Assembly (NCBI GenBank): GCA_023387715.1
Contig: JAEWHQ010000211.1
Location: 1 to 8,720 of the forward strand
Reading direction: 5' to 3'
Source of the DNA: Pseudomonadota bacterium
GTDB taxonomy: Bacteria > Pseudomonadota > Alphaproteobacteria > Rhizobiales > Rhizobiaceae
DNA length: 8,720 nt
Shown: in pieces, positions 5,697 to 8,720 of the stretch
Numbering within the stretch: position 1 is the first letter of the stretch
Layout of the letters: the number at the start of each line of letters is the position of its first letter
Position numbers and translations under genes: made by a program
Notes under the pieces: generated by a model
What the model saw: the letters and a program-made list of their open reading frames with translations, nothing else
The model's database searches: none
What the model was told of the DNA's origin: nothing

Positions 5697-6692
5697 ATGA
5701 AAAGTGAAACATCATTGCCGCAAGCAGAGCTGAAGCGGATAAATCAGGAAGCGATTGCTTGGTTTACTCGCATGAATGGTGAGCCATCTGCGGCTGATCG
5801 GCGTCACTTTGAAAACTGGCAAAATGCCAGCGCTCTCAATGCACATGCTTATCAGCAAGTGCTGGCAACATGGGGCTGCGCGGATGAGGCGGGCTCCGAA
5901 GTTGCAGGTGAAGAAGCAGCAAAGCTTAAACAATATCTGGAAGCCGTACAGCTGGTGCGGGCACGACGCACCAAGCGCAATATATTGGCAGGCACGGCCG
6001 CCAGTTTGTTTGCCTGTGTGGCCGGTGTTCATATGTGGCTTGATCATCCGCATTTTATTCAGGATTTCAGCGCTGATTATGTCACGGCACGGGCAGAGCG
6101 ACGCATCATCAATTTGCCGGATGGCAGCAGCGTTACATTGGATGCCGACAGTGCTTTGGCTTTCTATGAGACAGACGATCTGCGGCGTGCAGAATTACTG
6201 CGCGGTATTGCTTATTTTGATGTTAAAAAATCAGGCAAACTGTTTGAAGTGGGCGCTGCCAAAGGCACGACGCGTGTGACCGGCACGGCCTTTTCAGTTG
6301 AAGTTCATGAACAGGATGTGGTGGTTAATCTGGAGCGCGGCGCTGTTACGGTTTTATCTGCTGACCAATCCCAGCAAGCGCAATTAAAGCCCGGTGAAAG
6401 TGTCAATTATAATGCAAGCGGTGTCAGCACGGTTCAACCGGTTTTGATTGATGATGCTTTTGCATGGCGTGATGGCCGGTTGATTTTTGATAATTCACGT
6501 TTGCAGGATGTGGTTGAACAAATCGGCCGTTATCATAGCGGGCGTATTGTTGTTATGGGGTCAAAACTTGCTGATTATCAGGTTTCGGGCAATCTGCCGC
6601 TTGATGATACACAGGCAGCTTTGGCTTCATTGCAGGCAACTGTCGGCTTTAAAATGTATGAAGTCGGCTCGCGCCTAGTGGTTATCCGTTAG
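5697..6692 (+). CDS. FecR-family anti-sigma / sigma regulator membrane protein
   Basis: A 331-residue inner-membrane protein that holds or activates the upstream ECF sigma factor and senses the receptor's signalling domain in the periplasm. Residues 14-58 (EAIAWFTRMNGEPSAADRRHFE, then HAYQQVLATW) are the cytoplasmic DUF4880-type domain with its conserved tryptophans. Residues 94-114 (NILAGTAASLFACVAGVHMWL) form the single membrane helix after a basic RARRTKR stretch. Residues 126-222 are the periplasmic FecR domain (LPDGSSVTLDADSAL, GIAYFDV, TRVTGTAFSV). Residues 253-331 (WRDGRLIFDNSRLQDVV, VSGNLPLDDTQAALASL) are the C-terminal STN-like domain that meets the receptor. The length is typical. 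No clear ribosome-binding site precedes the ATG, suggesting weaker translation than the sigma factor or dependence on coupling. A short hairpin follows the stop immediately. Confidence 0.93.
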   Translation: MKSETSLPQAELKRINQEAIAWFTRMNGEPSAADRRHFENWQNASALNAHAYQQVLATWGCADEAGSEVAGEEAAKLKQYLEAVQLVRARRTKRNILAGTAASLFACVAGVHMWLDHPHFIQDFSADYVTARAERRIINLPDGSSVTLDADSALAFYETDDLRRAELLRGIAYFDVKKSGKLFEVGAAKGTTRVTGTAFSVEVHEQDVVVNLERGAVTVLSADQSQQAQLKPGESVNYNASGVSTVQPVLIDDAFAWRDGRLIFDNSRLQDVVEQIGRYHSGRIVVMGSKLADYQVSGNLPLDDTQAALASLQATVGFKMYEVGSRLVVIR

Positions 6693-6712
6693 TGGAAACC
6701 GCGGTGTTTCCA
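6693..6712 (+). terminator. Hairpin directly after the fecR stop (possible attenuator)
   Basis: TGGAAAC (6693-6699) pairs with GTTTCCA (6706-6712) around the loop CGCGGT. The following ATAAATTATAAAATATTT is AT-rich but not a clean T-run, so termination would be weak. It could stabilise the sigma-fecR mRNA end or reduce read-through, leaving the receptor dependent on its own promoter. Confidence 0.45.
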
Positions 6713-6764
6713 ATAAATTATAAAATATTTGAATTATTTTGATTTTTTTGATGTGTACTTACGC

Positions 6765-6792
6765 CCTCTCATCCGTGATCTATTATGAGAGG
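6765..6792 (+). promoter_or_regulatory. Hairpin hiding a ribosome-binding site in the receptor leader
   Basis: CCTCTCAT (6765-6772) pairs perfectly with ATGAGAGG (6785-6792) around a 12-base loop. The downstream arm contains GAGAGG (6787-6792), which is eight bases before the ATG of the small leader ORF at 6801. Folding would hide this site. The same dyad could instead be a DNA-binding site, so the RNA role is an inference. Confidence 0.45.
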
Positions 6793-6800
6793 CTATGAGA

Positions 6801-6857
6801 ATGCGAAACAGCCGCACACCTCTCTTTATATTGATACGAGAAGGGTTGCGTGGATGA
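6801..6857 (+). CDS. Possible 18-residue leader peptide overlapping the receptor start
   Basis: ATG at 6801 opens an 18-codon frame, MRNSRTPLFILIREGLRG, ending at TGA 6855-6857. It is preceded by GAGAGG (6787-6792) at eight-base spacing, and another in-frame ATG lies at 6795. Its stop overlaps the receptor ATG as ATGA (6854-6857), the usual arrangement for translational coupling. The peptide is basic and has no recognisable homologue or repeated regulatory codon. Short frames like this arise by chance, so coding status rests on the ribosome-binding site and overlap only. Confidence 0.35.
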   Translation: MRNSRTPLFILIREGLRG

Positions 6858-8720
6858 AAATGAGCTTTTGGATGCGAGGGCGTGCCGCTCTCCTGTTGAC
6901 GACAACGGTGCTTGGCACCGGCCTTTTGCCGGCATTGCCTGTTCCACCGGCATATGCTCAGGCCAATGCACAACAACAATATAGTTTCAATATTCCTGCC
7001 AAACCAGTGCGTCAGGCATTGAATGATATTTCGCGTATTACCGGAATATCGGTTGTCTTTAGTGAAACCAGCGCGGGTGCCGTGCGCGGCGCACCGGTTT
7101 CCGGTTCGATGACACGCGAACAAGCGGTGCAGAGACTGCTGGCAGGCAGCGGCTTTTCTTATTCTTTCTCCAACGGCAACACGGTTACAATTCACGCCCA
7201 GCAGCAGCCGCAGCAAAGCGCGCATATTTCTGAAGATGGTGTCACAGTTCTTGATACAATTGTGGTGACCGGTGCTGGTGAAGTAACACCTTATAGCCCC
7301 TATGAAACTGCGGGCGCAAAAAGCTACATTGCAGCAGAAGATATTGAGCGTTACCGCGGCTCCAGTCCGGCTGATATGTTCCGTGGTACAGCCGGTGTTA
7401 TGTCGGGTGAAGCACGCAACGGCGCTGGCGCAATTGATGTTAATATTCGTGGCATGCAAGGCATGGGACGCGTTGCAACTACAATTGATGGCGCAGAAAA
7501 TGCCGTCACTGTTTATCAAGGTTATCAGGGCGTTTCCAACCGAACCTTTGTCGATCCGGATTTTATCGGCGGTATTGATATTAACAAAGGCGCCGACAGT
7601 GCTTCATGGGGCAATGCCGGTTCTGTTGCTATGCGCACGGTGAGCGCAGCAGATATTGTTAAGCCCGGCGACACTTGGGGTCTGCGTCTGAAAGGCGAAA
7701 TCGGCAGTAATGCTTCTTCGCCCAACGCAGGCGATAAAGCTGGTTTCCTCTGGCCTTTCGCGCCTTGGGATCCGATGGGTGCGGTTCCGGTGGAATCAAC
7801 TACCGGTATGGATCGCCCGTCTGCTCTGTCGCCAAGACGTGCGTCAGGCAGTGTTATCGGTGCCTATCAGGGTGAGGATTTTGATTTTCTGGCCGGTTAT
7901 GCCCGCCGTAAACAAGGCAATTATCATGCCGGTAAATATGGGCCTTCTGTTGATCCGGTCAATAAAGGCCGCCAGCAATATTGCCCGAATGGCGTGTGCA
8001 ATCCGAACGGCACCACTTATTGGGACAATTATTATGAAAATGAAGGTCTTGTAAATTACCGCGGTGGTGAAGAGGTTCTCAACACTCAGCTGGAAACGGA
8101 ATCCTGGCTTGCCAAACTGACCGCCCGCTTTGACGATGACCACACATTGCAGCTTGGTTATACCGGTTTTCGCAGTGAGGCAGGGGATCGTCTTGCATCG
8201 CGTTTGAATGGTAAAAACGGCCAGTCAGAGCAGCAGGCACAAACAGCAGGCACCAGCCTTGATACGGTGACAGCACGCTATCGTTGGAACCCGGAAGAGA
8301 ATGATCTTTTTGATCTCAAAACCAATCTCTACTGGACGCATTTGCAGCTGCGCAATCCTATCCGTGGCGGTCGCGGGCTGACACCTGAGCAATTGGGACT
8401 TTCATCCGATTTCCGCGTTGGTTCAAATTCCGACATGTGGGGCGCTGATATCAGCAACCTGTCAAAATTCACCACCGCATATGGTGATATTGATTTGACC
8501 TATGGCTTGTCTTATCGCGGTGAAGATACACGCGGCAGCCGTCATACCGCCGCCTTGGAAGCATGGAACTCTGCACGCGATGCGATACGCCATGAAGCGG
8601 CCGCCTATACAAAAGCGGCATGGAAGCCAGTTGATTGGGCAACACTTAATGCAGGTCTGCGTTATTCGCATTTCTGGTCGAAGGATCGCTTTGATCCATA
8701 TGAGCGCGATGATATTGCCA
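6854..8720 (+). CDS. TonB-dependent haem/haemophore receptor, HasR-like, with N-terminal STN signalling domain (3' end beyond window)
   Basis: The first 622 residues of an outer-membrane receptor, open at the window edge. Residues 1-35 are a signal peptide (hydrophobic core ALLLTTTVLGTGLLPAL, likely cleavage after AYA). Residues 43-115 are the STN domain that contacts FecR (YSFNIPAKPVRQALNDIS, VSGSMTREQAVQRLL). The TonB box is near 134-140 (DTIVVTG). Residues 150-270 are the plug (EDIERYRGSSPADMFRG, DVNIRGMQGMGRV, VDPDFIGGIDINKG, SVAMRTVSAADIVKPG). The rest is barrel. The plug follows remembered Serratia HasR closely (VNIRG-Q--GRV---IDG, TVSA-D---PG), but Tyr224 falls where HasR has its haem-binding plug histidine, so a different iron ligand is possible. 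Cys377 and Cys382 may form a disulfide in an outer loop. ATG 6854 is chosen because AGAAGGG (6839-6845) lies eight bases upstream; ATG 6785 is in frame but lacks a site. Confidence 0.9.
   Translation, partial: MKMSFWMRGRAALLLTTTVLGTGLLPALPVPPAYAQANAQQQYSFNIPAKPVRQALNDISRITGISVVFSETSAGAVRGAPVSGSMTREQAVQRLLAGSGFSYSFSNGNTVTIHAQQQPQQSAHISEDGVTVLDTIVVTGAGEVTPYSPYETAGAKSYIAAEDIERYRGSSPADMFRGTAGVMSGEARNGAGAIDVNIRGMQGMGRVATTIDGAENAVTVYQGYQGVSNRTFVDPDFIGGIDINKGADSASWGNAGSVAMRTVSAADIVKPGDTWGLRLKGEIGSNASSPNAGDKAGFLWPFAPWDPMGAVPVESTTGMDRPSALSPRRASGSVIGAYQGEDFDFLAGYARRKQGNYHAGKYGPSVDPVNKGRQQYCPNGVCNPNGTTYWDNYYENEGLVNYRGGEEVLNTQLETESWLAKLTARFDDDHTLQLGYTGFRSEAGDRLASRLNGKNGQSEQQAQTAGTSLDTVTARYRWNPEENDLFDLKTNLYWTHLQLRNPIRGGRGLTPEQLGLSSDFRVGSNSDMWGADISNLSKFTTAYGDIDLTYGLSYRGEDTRGSRHTAALEAWNSARDAIRHEAAAYTKAAWKPVDWATLNAGLRYSHFWSKDRFDPYERDDIA

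Noticed and set aside
6694..6725. GGAAAC as the -35 of a FecI-type promoter
   Set aside because: It lies in the hairpin arm, and no matching -10 is recognisable at the expected spacing; ECF consensus for this sigma factor is unknown.
6785..6853. Receptor start at ATG 6785 with 23 extra residues
   Set aside because: No ribosome-binding site precedes it and it lies in the hairpin arm. ATG 6854 has AGAAGGG at good spacing and starts a normal signal peptide. Not fully excluded.
6734..7519. A 261-codon open frame on the - strand
   Set aside because: It is antisense to the receptor signal, STN and plug regions, is Cys/His/Arg-rich in the manner of reverse-strand shadows, and has no domain. The + strand frame encodes recognisable domains throughout.

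Overview
The window looks like part of a chromosome from an alphaproteobacterium, most likely a Hyphomicrobiales (Rhizobiales) member of moderate GC such as a Bartonellaceae or Brucellaceae relative. This rests on the style of the AhpC and Fe-superoxide dismutase proteins, on a TGA-N9-TCA dyad like the RirA operator of rhizobia, and on overall gene content. Genus cannot be fixed from sequence reading alone. No RNA genes, insertion sequences, CRISPR arrays or integrase-type genes were seen.

Region 1 (1-2850, + strand) is the end of a transport and catabolism operon. It holds the C-terminus of a periplasmic solute-binding protein, a hairpin with a T-run, an ATPase of the polar-amino-acid ABC type, a D-2-hydroxyacid dehydrogenase whose start overlaps the ATPase stop (ATGA), and a PfkB-family kinase closely resembling 2-keto-3-deoxygluconate kinase. 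A strong hairpin ends the unit. Together the genes suggest uptake of a sugar acid or amino-sugar acid and its conversion towards KDG phosphate; the substrate is inferred.

Region 2 (2862-4597, - strand) is an oxidative-stress operon transcribed ahpC, then a TPR-like Cys/His-rich protein of unknown function, then an Fe-type superoxide dismutase. The SOD converts superoxide to peroxide and AhpC reduces peroxides; the middle protein is the least understood gene here.

Region 3 (4598-5174) is a 577-base divergent intergenic region. Near ahpC it has a cluster of TTGCAA/TTGCAT hexamers. Nearer the + strand genes it has a candidate sigma-70 promoter followed directly by an iron-responsive-operator-like dyad.

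Region 4 (5175-8720, + strand) is a cell-surface signalling system: a FecI-type ECF sigma factor, a FecR-type membrane anti-sigma regulator, and a TonB-dependent receptor with an N-terminal signalling (STN) domain. The receptor is open at the window end and resembles the haem/haemophore receptor HasR. The 161-base fecR-receptor gap has two hairpins; the second would hide the ribosome-binding site of a possible 18-codon leader ORF that overlaps the receptor start. The likely logic is that iron limitation relieves repression of the sigma/FecR pair, and ligand-loaded receptor then signals through FecR to activate the sigma factor and raise receptor expression.
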